Made by a program: the position numbers and the translations under genes. From NCBI GenBank assembly GCA_937883755.1, contig CAKZYA010000011.1, forward strand, positions 1 to 64,000: a stretch of 64,000 nt of DNA. Reading direction: 5' to 3'. The stretch is from an uncultured Flammeovirgaceae bacterium. GTDB taxonomy: Bacteria; Bacteroidota; Bacteroidia; Cytophagales; Cyclobacteriaceae. Of the stretch, positions 1-8,428 are shown piece by piece (position 1 is the stretch's first letter; every line of letters begins with the position of its first letter). Under the pieces are notes generated by a model. The model saw only the letters and a program-made list of their open reading frames with translations, had not been told where the DNA came from and ran no database searches.

Positions 1-41
1 GCACTTGAGAACAAAACTACTTTTACAAATTTAACCCTTTT

Positions 42-2849
42 TCAGGGACGACTACTTAGCTCGGTCTGGATACGAAGGGGCGATAGAGTCCATAGTTCAC
101 GACCATTGGTTTCATCAAGCGCAGTGAAATAGAGAGCATCGTTGATATAACCTAATGGGCGAGGGGAGCTATCGTTGGGGCCAGCGAAAATATCCTGCAC
201 CATTCGGGTGCCTTCGGGAGTACCGTCGGTTCGCCAGAGTTCTCGTCCATGTTCATCATCAATCCCCGCAAAGAATAGGGTTCCATTAACATCAATGAGG
301 CCACCACCAGTTTCCATATCTATATATGGCTGAGTGCCTGCCTCGGTACCATCACTACGCCAGATTTTATATCCAGTACTATCCTGAGCAACAAATAATA
401 GAAGATCGTTGTATACGATGAGGTTGCTAGGGCTACCGTTCCGAATGGTGTTGCTATTACTACTTTTTGGATAAATATCCTTCACCATTTGGGTACCCGC
501 TTCAGTACCGTCACTTTTCCAAAGCTCTCGGCCGTTTACCCCATCACTGGCAGTAAAGAAAAGAGTACCCTGATAATTGATTAATTCGGCATTACTAGAT
601 AAACCGTCATCACCTTCATCCCCTACATAAATATCCTTCACCAGCACTGTACCATTGGTAGTACCATCCGTTTTCCAGAGTTCCCGTCCGGCCGTACCAT
701 CTTCAGCCGTAAAATAAATTGTTCCGTCGATCTCGGCGAAGCTGCGAGGAGCAGCACTACCAAATGGGTTAATATCACTAACGGGAACAGTACCCACTTC
801 GGTGCCATCGGTCTTCCACAGTTCCTGGCCTAATGTTTCGTCAGCAGCCGGAAAATAGAGTATATCGCTGGTAATGATAAAATCATCATTCTCGAAGGAG
901 TAGAATGAATCGCCATTACCCTCATTAATGTCTCTTACCATGCTCGTGCCTTCAGCAGTACCTTCGGTCTTCCAAAGCTCATAACCAAATTCGGTCTGGC
1001 GTCCACCGAAAAATAAGCTATTACCGATTTGCGGCTGATTGTCGCGAAAAATAAACGTTAGACCAGCACTCGCTGCCGAGTCAAGCAGAGGTTGGGTGCC
1101 TTCTTCGGTACCATTGCTACTCCAGAGCGTACGACTGCTACTGGAAGCCGGGGCATTGTAGATTAACTGTTCGCCCAGTACATTCAGACCGAAAGTAGAA
1201 AAGCTTTCCTGCAATAGAGTAGTACCCTCAGAGGTGCCATCGGTTTTCCAAACCCCCTCGTCAGTAGCGAAATAGGTTTGATTTTGATAGGCAACCGGAT
1301 TACTGTACAACCGAATATCCTCCGATTGAGTATTGATATCTTTTACTAACGTCGTGCCTGCTTTGGTACCATCGGTTTTCCAAAGTTCACGACCCTCAGC
1401 TTCGCTAAACCCCGCGAAAAATAGCTGATCGCCTAGAAAGTGAAAACTTACATCTTCGTAAGAGCGAAAGCCATCCTCTTCACCCGGTTTAGAATCGATA
1501 AGCATAAATGTACCCGCTTCGGTGCCATCGCTCGTCCAAAGTTCCCCACCAAACTCGTCAGTTTCAGCAATAAAGAACAGACGGTTATTGCCTGCGGTAA
1601 GGTGAGTAATATCCTGGTAACTGGCAGAGGTAATCTCTTTCATCAGACTGGTGCCTTCGGTGGTACCATCCGTCTTCCATATGCCGTTACCACCGCCACT
1701 TTCATTGGCAATGAAGTACAGAGAATCATTCAGGATGGCGAAATCTTCGCTGCCAATAAACTGGTCAACAGCTAGCTCTTCGGTAGTGCCATCGGCTTTC
1801 CATAGTTTGTTATTACCTCTGAAAAATAACTGATCCTGATACATAGTATGTCCGCGAACCCGAATGTTGTTTCCATCTCCGTCCAGCACGGGTTGCGTGC
1901 CTGCCTCCGTACCGTTGGATTTCCATAAATTTCGGAAGACTGACTCCTTCACGGTGAAGTACAGTACATTATTAACCAGCTCTAGTATTTCAATAACACT
2001 GCCCTCTTCCCCCTCGGTAATATCTTTGAGCATTCCGGTGGTTAGTAGCGAGCCGGTGGTGGCCCAAAGCTCGGTGCCGTGTACACCATCGTCAGCAGTG
2101 AAGATGAGCGTATTTCCTACGGCTTTAAATCGTCCAAAATTGGTTGAACCAGCCCCATCGGTTATATCAACAATCATGACCGTTCCGGCAGAAGTACCGT
2201 CAGTTCGCCAGAGCTCCTGACCGTTTTCTCCATCATTAGCCGTAAAATAGATAATATCTTGGGCTACCGTGAAGTTCTGGAGATTACTGCTAAATGGGAG
2301 ACCACTACCGGTTACATTAGGACTTATGTCTTTCACCAGCACAGTGCTGGCTTCGGTACCCTCGGAGCGATAAAGCTCCCGTCCTTTATCTCCGTTTCCG
2401 ACAAAATAGAGAACATCGTTTAGTACGGCATACCGAAGATTCGAAAAACCACTCTGAGGGCCTGGATTAAGGTCGGTCACCATTTGAGTACTAGAAGTAG
2501 TACCCTGGGTAGTCCAAAGCTCAAATCCAAACTCGGGAGTACTAGCGACGAAATAGACAGTATTTCCGATGGCAGTTAATAATCGTATATTCGAATTAGC
2601 TTCATTAGGGTTGATATCTTTCAAAAGTTGAGTGCCTACCGCCGTGCCATTGGAACGCCACAACTCCTTCCCATGTATGCCATCGTCGGCAGCGAAGTAG
2701 AACTGATTATCCGTAGTAATCCCTTCAATCTCTGGGTCAAAGTCGAAGGTACTAGCCCCACTAGTAGTGAAATCGTTGAGTAGTATGGGATCCTGAGCAA
2801 AAACTGTTGTGCTGAGAAGAGTTAGAAATATTAGAGACAATAGTTTCAT
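42..2849 (-). CDS. Secreted ELWxxDGT-repeat protein
   Basis: This is a 935-residue exported protein with an N-terminal signal peptide (MKLLSLIFLTLLSTTVFAQ). Nearly all of the mature chain is about 18 imperfect repeats of roughly 45-50 residues. Each repeat carries a core such as ELWRTDGT or ELWKTDGT, preceded by a hydrophobic LYF strand and an ADDGxHG-like turn. This is the ELWxxDGT repeat family of Bacteroidota surface or secreted proteins, whose function is unknown and which probably fold as beta-propellers. The C-terminus ends shortly after the last repeat, with no T9SS sorting domain visible. The gene is the last of a minus-strand run and has its own palindrome-containing promoter (see the regulatory entry at 2889-2943). 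The family call is firm; the function is unknown. Confidence 0.9.
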   Translation of the reverse strand: MKLLSLIFLTLLSTTVFAQDPILLNDFTTSGASTFDFDPEIEGITTDNQFYFAADDGIHGKELWRSNGTAVGTQLLKDINPNEANSNIRLLTAIGNTVYFVASTPEFGFELWTTQGTTSSTQMVTDLNPGPQSGFSNLRYAVLNDVLYFVGNGDKGRELYRSEGTEASTVLVKDISPNVTGSGLPFSSNLQNFTVAQDIIYFTANDGENGQELWRTDGTSAGTVMIVDITDGAGSTNFGRFKAVGNTLIFTADDGVHGTELWATTGSLLTTGMLKDITEGEEGSVIEILELVNNVLYFTVKESVFRNLWKSNGTEAGTQPVLDGDGNNIRVRGHTMYQDQLFFRGNNKLWKADGTTEELAVDQFIGSEDFAILNDSLYFIANESGGGNGIWKTDGTTEGTSLMKEITSASYQDITHLTAGNNRLFFIAETDEFGGELWTSDGTEAGTFMLIDSKPGEEDGFRSYEDVSFHFLGDQLFFAGFSEAEGRELWKTDGTKAGTTLVKDINTQSEDIRLYSNPVAYQNQTYFATDEGVWKTDGTSEGTTLLQESFSTFGLNVLGEQLIYNAPASSSSRTLWSSNGTEEGTQPLLDSAASAGLTFIFRDNQPQIGNSLFFGGRQTEFGYELWKTEGTAEGTSMVRDINEGNGDSFYSFENDDFIITSDILYFPAADETLGQELWKTDGTEVGTVPVSDINPFGSAAPRSFAEIDGTIYFTAEDGTAGRELWKTDGTTNGTVLVKDIYVGDEGDDGLSSNAELINYQGTLFFTASDGVNGRELWKSDGTEAGTQMVKDIYPKSSNSNTIRNGSPSNLIVYNDLLLFVAQDSTGYKIWRSDGTEAGTQPYIDMETGGGLIDVNGTLFFAGIDDEHGRELWRTDGTPEGTRMVQDIFAGPNDSSPRPLGYINDALYFTALDETNGRELWTLSPLRIQTELSSRP

Positions 2850-2888
2850 GGCTAGAAGGTTTAGTGCTAAAGCATAGTCCTAATATTT

Positions 2889-2943
2889 ATGCAAAAATAA
2901 ATCACGGTTTTCGGGTATATTGAAAAATCACGGAAAACCGTGA
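2889..2943 (-). promoter_or_regulatory. Palindrome plus -7 box upstream of the ELW-repeat gene
   Basis: Perfect 11-bp arms TCACGGTTTTC (2902-2912) and GAAAACCGTGA (2933-2943) are separated by 20 bp. On the minus strand they are followed by TATTTTTG (2899 to 2892), an exact match to the Bacteroidota -7 consensus TAnnTTTG. The palindrome starts 52 nt upstream of the ATG. The same layout recurs upstream of the tail-fibre gene at 5368-5419. It is a likely operator overlapping the -33 region; which factor binds it is not known. Confidence 0.6.
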
Positions 2944-3022
2944 GATGAATCTTATTGCTTGATCAATTTATCTCGTTTAAGATAAGGCCATTGGCTGAGC
3001 ACGACATAGTTCCATTAGACGA

Positions 3023-3532
3023 CTATTGCTTTACGACTTTGTAGGTCTTTGTCCATGATCCTCCTAGGTTAGCGATTAATAATGTATAAATACCGGGTGG
3101 CTGTTGGGTAAGATTAAGACGCTCTTGCCAAGAACCGTAAGCTTCTACTTTGTGATCAAAGGCTTTTAAGGAGCGACCGGTAGCATCATAAAGTGCTATA
3201 TAAAAACTTAAAGTCGCTCCTTTCATAGAAATTTCTAGTGTTTCACTGAAGGGATTAGGATAAACGCGAAGCGATACTGATATAGGCAACTCGTCAATCC
3301 CAGTGATGATACGTTCGCTCTGCTGAAAGCCTTGGGTAAGTACAATTTCCGGGCTTTCTAAAGAGATTACCGCAGCTTCTCCTACTGAAAAATCAAGCTG
3401 AATATTATTGGCCTCTACAGATGTTCCTGCTGAACCAATTGTAGAGCGTGCCAGTGACTGGGCAATAGCTGTATTCCCTCTGCATAATCCCAGAAATCCT
3501 ACGGCTAAGGTTATGAATACTATTCTACGCAT
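3023..3532 (-). CDS. Small secreted protein with T9SS type A sorting domain
   Basis: This 169-residue protein begins with a signal peptide (hydrophobic to about residue 24). Its C-terminal ~75 residues form a type A T9SS sorting domain: a VYPNPF start, a LYDATGR strand and a GIYTLLIA strand before a basic KTYKVVKQ end. T9SS cargo carrying such a domain is exported across the outer membrane and anchored or released. The short N-terminal half (LARSTIGSAGTSVEANN, LDFSVGEAAV) is a common Bacteroidota module with no assigned activity. It lies 3 bp after the tail-fibre-like gene, so the two are almost certainly co-transcribed. Confidence 0.85.
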   Translation of the reverse strand: MRRIVFITLAVGFLGLCRGNTAIAQSLARSTIGSAGTSVEANNIQLDFSVGEAAVISLESPEIVLTQGFQQSERIITGIDELPISVSLRVYPNPFSETLEISMKGATLSFYIALYDATGRSLKAFDHKVEAYGSWQERLNLTQQPPGIYTLLIANLGGSWTKTYKVVKQ

Positions 3533-3535
3533 GAC

Positions 3536-5326
3536 TTAGCGATTAGGGGTTTGTAGTACCTTTGCTTCCAAAGTTTCCAATCGCTTTAGAAGAGTGTTAA
3601 TGCTTTGCTGTTGCGCTTCAATAATGATTTGTTGTTCTTGAATGGCTTTGATGGCTACTACACTAAAGCCTACGTAATCAATGCCGTAAATATCATCAGC
3701 CTCTGAGTAGTGCACTAGCTCCGGGAATAAGGGGCTTACTTCTTGAGCCACAAACCCAATGGTTTTTTCGGAAGTACGAGCATTACGATAGCGATAGGTT
3801 AAGGGATGTAACTGCTTCAGTTGAGGAAGTACCTGATCTAAGTTCTCAGCACCCTGCTTCATACGTCCGTCGGAACTTTGGACATAGGCACCAGTATTTG
3901 CATTAAAAAAGCCTCGTAACTCACCTCCGTAGTGTAAGCGTAATGAGAATCCATGGGTGATATCCCAATCTTCATTAGCTGTACCGTCACTAAAGCGTAA
4001 CCCTCTACCCACTGACTGACCGCGCTGACCAATATGTAAGCGAGCAGTGGGGTTATCTACTCGTACCCCCACATTGCCATTGCCCTGGAAGGTCATGATA
4101 TTTCCAGTGGTGCTATGCAGTATATTTAACTGCTCAGCGTCAATATTAGAGGTATTGTACCCAGCGATAGACCAAGATCTAAAACCGGTATTACGAAAAG
4201 TAAGCCGGGCAAAGTCGTCTTCAGACTCGAAGAGGGTAAGCTGAGCACTATTAGCCGTACTATTATGGAAAATATCTAATCGTCCGCTCGGAGTTGCAAG
4301 TCCCCCAAGTGCAATTCGCCCATCCTGCCTCATGACTATTCGTGGAGTTCCGCTGTCACTACCACTTTCTTTACTAGAGAATATCAAAGCTTCTCCAGTG
4401 CTAGAACCAATATGCCACTGATCACCATTATTCGGAGCGCCAAGTTCTAAGCTTCCCTCAGAAGTATTGACGAATAAGTCTCCGTTTACGTGTAGTTGCT
4501 TTTCTGGATTCTCGGTGCCAATGCCAACGGAGCCGCCACGGGTAACTAGGGCTGGACCCAGTGTATCGCCATTGGTTTCAAATAGGCCTCCAATTCCTCC
4601 GGCCGAAGCACTCCCGTATATCCCGTAGCCTCCGGCTTGATCACTACTTCCCCAAACACCCGCCTCACCACTTTTACCCGAGCTAAACCCAACCACTCCG
4701 TGGCCAGTCTCCGCCGAACCCCAGATAGCTGCCCGGTTTACATCTTCTATACTAGAACCGTTTCCTTGGGTACCCGTCAACGCAAAACCATCGCCCGAAT
4801 TGGTATTAGCCACTCGAAGAGCAGTTTGACCTTCGTCGGCTACACTCCCCTCAAAAGGCAAGGTGAAGGTACTACTATCGTTGCTATCAGTAGTACTGCC
4901 GCTACTGGCAGCGTACAGTGCATAAGGAACCGAAAGGAAGGGGAAAGTTCCGAGATTGATAAAACCATCTCCTGCATCTAATTCTATACCAAGGTGATGA
5001 GTATCGCTCCCCCAACTAATATCAGTGAAGGTGCCAGTACCAGCTGTTCCATCCCCGATGGCCAACGTAAAGAGGCCAGTTGCGGTAGTCGTTACTTCGT
5101 GCTGCTCTTCGTATACGAGAGTGGTGGGCGTAGCTCCTTGGTAAATACCAATACGAATTATAATCTTTTGGTCAGTCAGCGGGTCGCCAGTTGCACTTCG
5201 GGCTACAGCCTGATAATTAATTGCTTGGGGGGCTTGCGCTAACAATGGAGTGATATTAAGTAGCCAGCCGAATACGATAAATAAAACAGTGAGGTATGAT
5301 TTAAGAAAGCGTAACATAGGATTCAT
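3536..5326 (-). CDS. Secreted protein with C-terminal tail-fibre/S74 intramolecular chaperone
   Basis: This 596-residue protein has a signal peptide and an N-terminal module common in Bacteroidota (APQAINYQAVARSATGDPL, about residues 32-140). A long Gly/Ser/Asn-rich middle follows, resembling beta-helical fibre repeats (about 150-470). At the C-terminus there is a Peptidase_S74 / endosialidase chaperone domain: SSDGRMKQG near 480, then LHPLTYRYRN and TIGFVAQEVSPLFPELV. In this family a Ser-Lys pair at the domain start (here SSDGRMK) autocleaves after fibre trimerisation. A coiled coil ends the protein. With no phage genes nearby it is best read as a cell-surface fibre. It is first in a two-gene unit with the T9SS protein and is driven by the palindromic promoter at 5368-5419. 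Confidence 0.85.
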   Translation of the reverse strand: MNPMLRFLKSYLTVLFIVFGWLLNITPLLAQAPQAINYQAVARSATGDPLTDQKIIIRIGIYQGATPTTLVYEEQHEVTTTATGLFTLAIGDGTAGTGTFTDISWGSDTHHLGIELDAGDGFINLGTFPFLSVPYALYAASSGSTTDSNDSSTFTLPFEGSVADEGQTALRVANTNSGDGFALTGTQGNGSSIEDVNRAAIWGSAETGHGVVGFSSGKSGEAGVWGSSDQAGGYGIYGSASAGGIGGLFETNGDTLGPALVTRGGSVGIGTENPEKQLHVNGDLFVNTSEGSLELGAPNNGDQWHIGSSTGEALIFSSKESGSDSGTPRIVMRQDGRIALGGLATPSGRLDIFHNSTANSAQLTLFESEDDFARLTFRNTGFRSWSIAGYNTSNIDAEQLNILHSTTGNIMTFQGNGNVGVRVDNPTARLHIGQRGQSVGRGLRFSDGTANEDWDITHGFSLRLHYGGELRGFFNANTGAYVQSSDGRMKQGAENLDQVLPQLKQLHPLTYRYRNARTSEKTIGFVAQEVSPLFPELVHYSEADDIYGIDYVGFSVVAIKAIQEQQIIIEAQQQSINTLLKRLETLEAKVLQTPNR

Positions 5327-5367
5327 CTTAGTGCTTGATTAGAATCCTAAAACTTCTAATTTCTGTG

Positions 5368-5419
5368 CAAGAATAAATCACGGTTTTCGGTGATTTATCA
5401 ATATCACCGAAAACTATGA
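5368..5419 (-). promoter_or_regulatory. Palindrome plus -7-like box upstream of the tail-fibre gene
   Basis: TCACGGTTTTC (5378-5388), 20 bp, then GAAAACTATGA (5409-5419) repeats the element at 2902-2943, with two mismatches in the second arm and identical spacing. A nested perfect 11-bp inverted repeat, TTTTCGGTGAT (5384-5394) and ATCACCGAAAA (5403-5413), lies inside it. On the minus strand TATTCTTG (5375 to 5368) matches TAnnTTTG at all but one position. The palindrome starts 51 nt upstream of the ATG, against 52 nt in the other copy. Confidence 0.6.
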
Positions 5420-5479
5420 GAAAAGTCCTAGTTTGTTTTCTGAGGCAAGAAAGAAGAGCTAAATAGCTGGGAATAACTA

Positions 5480-6139
5480 TTAATTGAGCAGCTTGTGCTC
5501 TACCGTGAAGCGTACTAGTCCGGCGGTATTGCGCACGTTGAGCTTGTGCAGTAAGTTTTTCCGGTGGGTTTCTACGGTATTTAGGCTGATGAAGAGCTTA
5601 TCGGCAATTTCCTGGGTCGTATACTCTTCTACAATTAGTGCCAACACCTCCTTTTCCCGACGGGTAAGTTTAGGAATATGGGTGTGAGATCGTTTGTTCT
5701 CGGGCATTATACCCTGAATAAGGGCTTGGGTGACTTCTTCGCCTAGAAAGGTTTCACCTTGGTGTACAGTTTTAATAGCCTGCTGTAAGGTTTCTTTATC
5801 GCTGTTTTTAAGCACGTAGCCTTTGGCCCCGTTACTTAGCATGCTACTAATAAAGCTGCCTTCGCTATGGGTGGTCAGGGCAATGACTTTAATGTCGGGG
5901 TGGGTGGCAGTTATTTTTTTACATACTTCTACCCCGTCCATATCAGGCAGGTTAATATCTAGCAATACCACCTGAGGATTCGCCATTTGACATTGCACTA
6001 GTGCTTCGGCACCGTTTAGGCACTTACCCACTACCTGGATTTCGTCGATATCAGAAAAAATAGCGGCAAGGCCGTCGATAAACATCTGGTGGTCGTCTAC
6101 CAGCAGGGTACGAATAGTTGGTTCCGAGGGCATTTCCAT
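5480..6139 (-). CDS. LuxR/NarL-type response regulator
   Basis: This 219-residue DNA-binding response regulator has a receiver domain at about residues 9-125. It shows the acidic pair in LLVDDHQMF, the phospho-acceptor Asp near position 61 (VVLLDINLPDMDG) and a conserved Lys in GYVLKNSDK. A GerE/LuxR helix-turn-helix lies at about 150-215 (LTRREKEVLALI, TQEIADKLFISLNTVETH). It starts 15 bp after the histidine kinase gene and is its obvious partner. Its natural targets may include the two palindrome-bearing promoters just downstream; that link is inferred from position only. Confidence 0.93.
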   Translation of the reverse strand: MEMPSEPTIRTLLVDDHQMFIDGLAAIFSDIDEIQVVGKCLNGAEALVQCQMANPQVVLLDINLPDMDGVEVCKKITATHPDIKVIALTTHSEGSFISSMLSNGAKGYVLKNSDKETLQQAIKTVHQGETFLGEEVTQALIQGIMPENKRSHTHIPKLTRREKEVLALIVEEYTTQEIADKLFISLNTVETHRKNLLHKLNVRNTAGLVRFTVEHKLLN

Positions 6140-6154
6140 GATTTGGTAAACTGA

Positions 6155-8161
6155 TTATACTAAAGCGACTTCCTGCCTCACCGGAGCTTCTACGGTTACA
6201 GTGGTTCCCCGACTCGGTGCAGCGTCAATGCTCAGCATGCCATTAATGTACTTCACACGTGATTCTAAGCTACGCAAGCCGAGGCCGTCTTTCGCCCGGG
6301 CATTTGCTAGATCAAAACCTACTCCATCGTCTTCTACCACCAAGGTTAGTAATTCTTCGTGTACTGAAAGTTGTACAATAATTTCCTGAGCCTGGGCGTG
6401 CTTACGAATATTGCTCAGCAATTCCTGGACGATGCGATAAATAGTGATCTCTACTTTTTCTTCTAGTCGATCATTCATGTCGTACACCTGAAAATCTACG
6501 TGGATTCTGGTATTTTTTTCTAATGATGAGCAACTATCCTGAATGGCAGGGACAAGCCCGAACTTTACCAGCGCACCGGGCATCATATCGTGGGCAATCT
6601 TTCGTACTTCGTGGCAGGCTTCGTCTAACAAATCATTGGTGTGACGATAGGCGGATGACTTCTCCGTTTGAATAGAATCTTTCATAGAACTAAATCGCAT
6701 CTGTACGTTAGCCAGTAGGCTTCCCAGTCCATCGTGTAGGTCTTTGGCAATTCGCTTTCGTTCTTCCTCCTGTCCGGTGACCATCGCATCCATTGAGATA
6801 AGCTTCTGTCGCTGCTCTAATTCCTGAATCTTCCGTTGGTTGATCTCTTCATTTTTCTGGGTGATTAATGCCCGGCTTTTCATTCTAGAGCGATAGAACC
6901 CAATAGTTACCAATATTAAAGCACCTAATAATATGCATCCGATGATAGAAGCAATGAGAAAGGTGTTTTTACGATCTAGTTCGGCTTGTTGCACTTCCCA
7001 TTCCTGAGTGAGTAGAATAATCTCTTTCTCTTTCTTCTCAGTTTCGTAGCGGGTTTGCAGATCATTGATTTGTAGGGCAATTTCTTCGTTCACAATGCTA
7101 TCTCGTAGATCAGCGTAGGCTACGTGCGCTTGGTAGGCTTCCTGAAAATTCCCTAGCTGGTTTTGAATTTTAGAAAGTATCCAGTTAGTATCACGCAGTA
7201 CCTGCTTGGCATCAATTTCCTGACTTATCTGCTTCGCTCGCTGTGCGTAGGGCAATGCTGTATCTGCTTCGCCCGCCTGATTATGTAAAGACGCGACCCT
7301 AATTAAACTTTCAGCAATCTCTCTTTGATGCCCTATTTTTTCTCGTACTGCCAACCCCTTCGTTGCGTATTCCAATGATTGATCAGCCTCTCCTAACTCA
7401 TCGTACACCGCAGCTAAATTATTCAACTGATGGCCGATACCCCATTGGTTATCTAACACTTTGTCTGTTTCGTAAGCTCGCTGATAGTATACCAAAGCAC
7501 TATCAAACTGCTGCATTTCAAAATAGACACTACCTAAGTTCGATATACAGTTGGCTTGCTGAAGGGGCTTATCTAACTCCTCAAATATTTCTAGTGCTAC
7601 GTAAGTGAGCTCCAACGATTTCTGATAGTTTTTTAACTTTTTATGAATGATACCCATGCTATTCTGAATATCCGCTAGCATAAAGCGATCATTCTTCTGT
7701 TCAGCTAATTGCAAGGCTCTCACATAGTAAGCAAGACTGGTATAAAATTTCCCCTGAAAACTGCTAACCACTCCCATATTAAACAAAGCCTGTAAGGCAT
7801 TTTCTTCGTGACCAGTACGGGTATGGTAATTCACTGCTTCCTGAAAATAGTATAGCGATGAGTCATAGTTTCCTTCTAGCCGATGAATTAGCCCCCAGTA
7901 GTGATGAACTTTGTAAATACGAGCACTGTCTTGCATGTCATGGGCCAACGCTAGTGCTTCATTGGCATAGACATGGCATTTAGGTAGATCATTAAAAAAG
8001 TTCTCCCATAGTAACTTAGAATATACCTGAAAGCGGGTAGTGTCCGATATTTCTTGCTGAAGCAAATTTTGTAGGCTGTCAGTTTTAGTTTGAGCTTGGA
8101 TAAGTACAGAGCTTAAAACAAAATAAGTTGTCACCCCTAAGTAGCGTAATAGTTTTTTCAT
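6155..8161 (-). CDS. TPR-containing sensor histidine kinase (HisKA_3 class)
   Basis: This 668-residue sensor kinase starts with a signal peptide (to about residue 24) and a periplasmic array of about six to eight tetratricopeptide repeats (about 55-345). A coiled coil and one transmembrane helix (about 401-423) follow. The cytoplasmic part has a NarX/DesK-type dimerisation domain with the phospho-accepting His at about 476 (IAKDLHDGLGSLL). A HATPase domain at about 565-660 has VVEDDGVGFDL and DGLGLRSLESR. It forms an operon with the LuxR-type regulator downstream. The TPR input domain suggests protein or peptide sensing at the envelope; the ligand is unknown. Confidence 0.92.
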   Translation of the reverse strand: MKKLLRYLGVTTYFVLSSVLIQAQTKTDSLQNLLQQEISDTTRFQVYSKLLWENFFNDLPKCHVYANEALALAHDMQDSARIYKVHHYWGLIHRLEGNYDSSLYYFQEAVNYHTRTGHEENALQALFNMGVVSSFQGKFYTSLAYYVRALQLAEQKNDRFMLADIQNSMGIIHKKLKNYQKSLELTYVALEIFEELDKPLQQANCISNLGSVYFEMQQFDSALVYYQRAYETDKVLDNQWGIGHQLNNLAAVYDELGEADQSLEYATKGLAVREKIGHQREIAESLIRVASLHNQAGEADTALPYAQRAKQISQEIDAKQVLRDTNWILSKIQNQLGNFQEAYQAHVAYADLRDSIVNEEIALQINDLQTRYETEKKEKEIILLTQEWEVQQAELDRKNTFLIASIIGCILLGALILVTIGFYRSRMKSRALITQKNEEINQRKIQELEQRQKLISMDAMVTGQEEERKRIAKDLHDGLGSLLANVQMRFSSMKDSIQTEKSSAYRHTNDLLDEACHEVRKIAHDMMPGALVKFGLVPAIQDSCSSLEKNTRIHVDFQVYDMNDRLEEKVEITIYRIVQELLSNIRKHAQAQEIIVQLSVHEELLTLVVEDDGVGFDLANARAKDGLGLRSLESRVKYINGMLSIDAAPSRGTTVTVEAPVRQEVALV

Positions 8162-8383
8162 AGTAGAAAAGCGTAGGTTAAAACTTACGCGCGTTGGTTG
8201 CGAATCAGCACTTTCGCTAGTCTCCCAATTTGGTGCTAAATTAGCGTACTTACTGAATATGACTAGATTGAGATTTTATATAAATATAGTGAATATTTAG
8301 CTGATACTGAGTAAGCGGCGCACGAAATGGATACTAAACGCATAATCAATCGGCTATATCCGGGAATTCTGGCAGTGAGAAAC

Positions 8384-8391
8384 TAATTTTG
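8384..8391 (+). promoter_or_regulatory. Candidate -7 box for prfC
   Basis: TAATTTTG matches the Bacteroidota TAnnTTTG consensus 37 nt before the prfC start codon. No clear -33 TTTG was seen at the expected spacing, so this rests on the -7 match and position. Confidence 0.35.
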
Positions 8392-8428
8392 TGCTGTCGT
8401 TGTAAAATAGGCGCATAGCAGAAAAGAA

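Noticed and set aside
1440-2220. Plus-strand ORFs inside the ELW-repeat gene (111, 60 and 118 aa)
   Set aside because: They are antisense shadows created by the repeated codon pattern of the ELW protein; no family features.
3536-5326. Prophage origin for the tail-fibre-like gene
   Set aside because: It has a signal peptide and a T9SS neighbour, and there are no phage structural, lysis or integrase genes around it; S74 domains are common in non-phage surface proteins.
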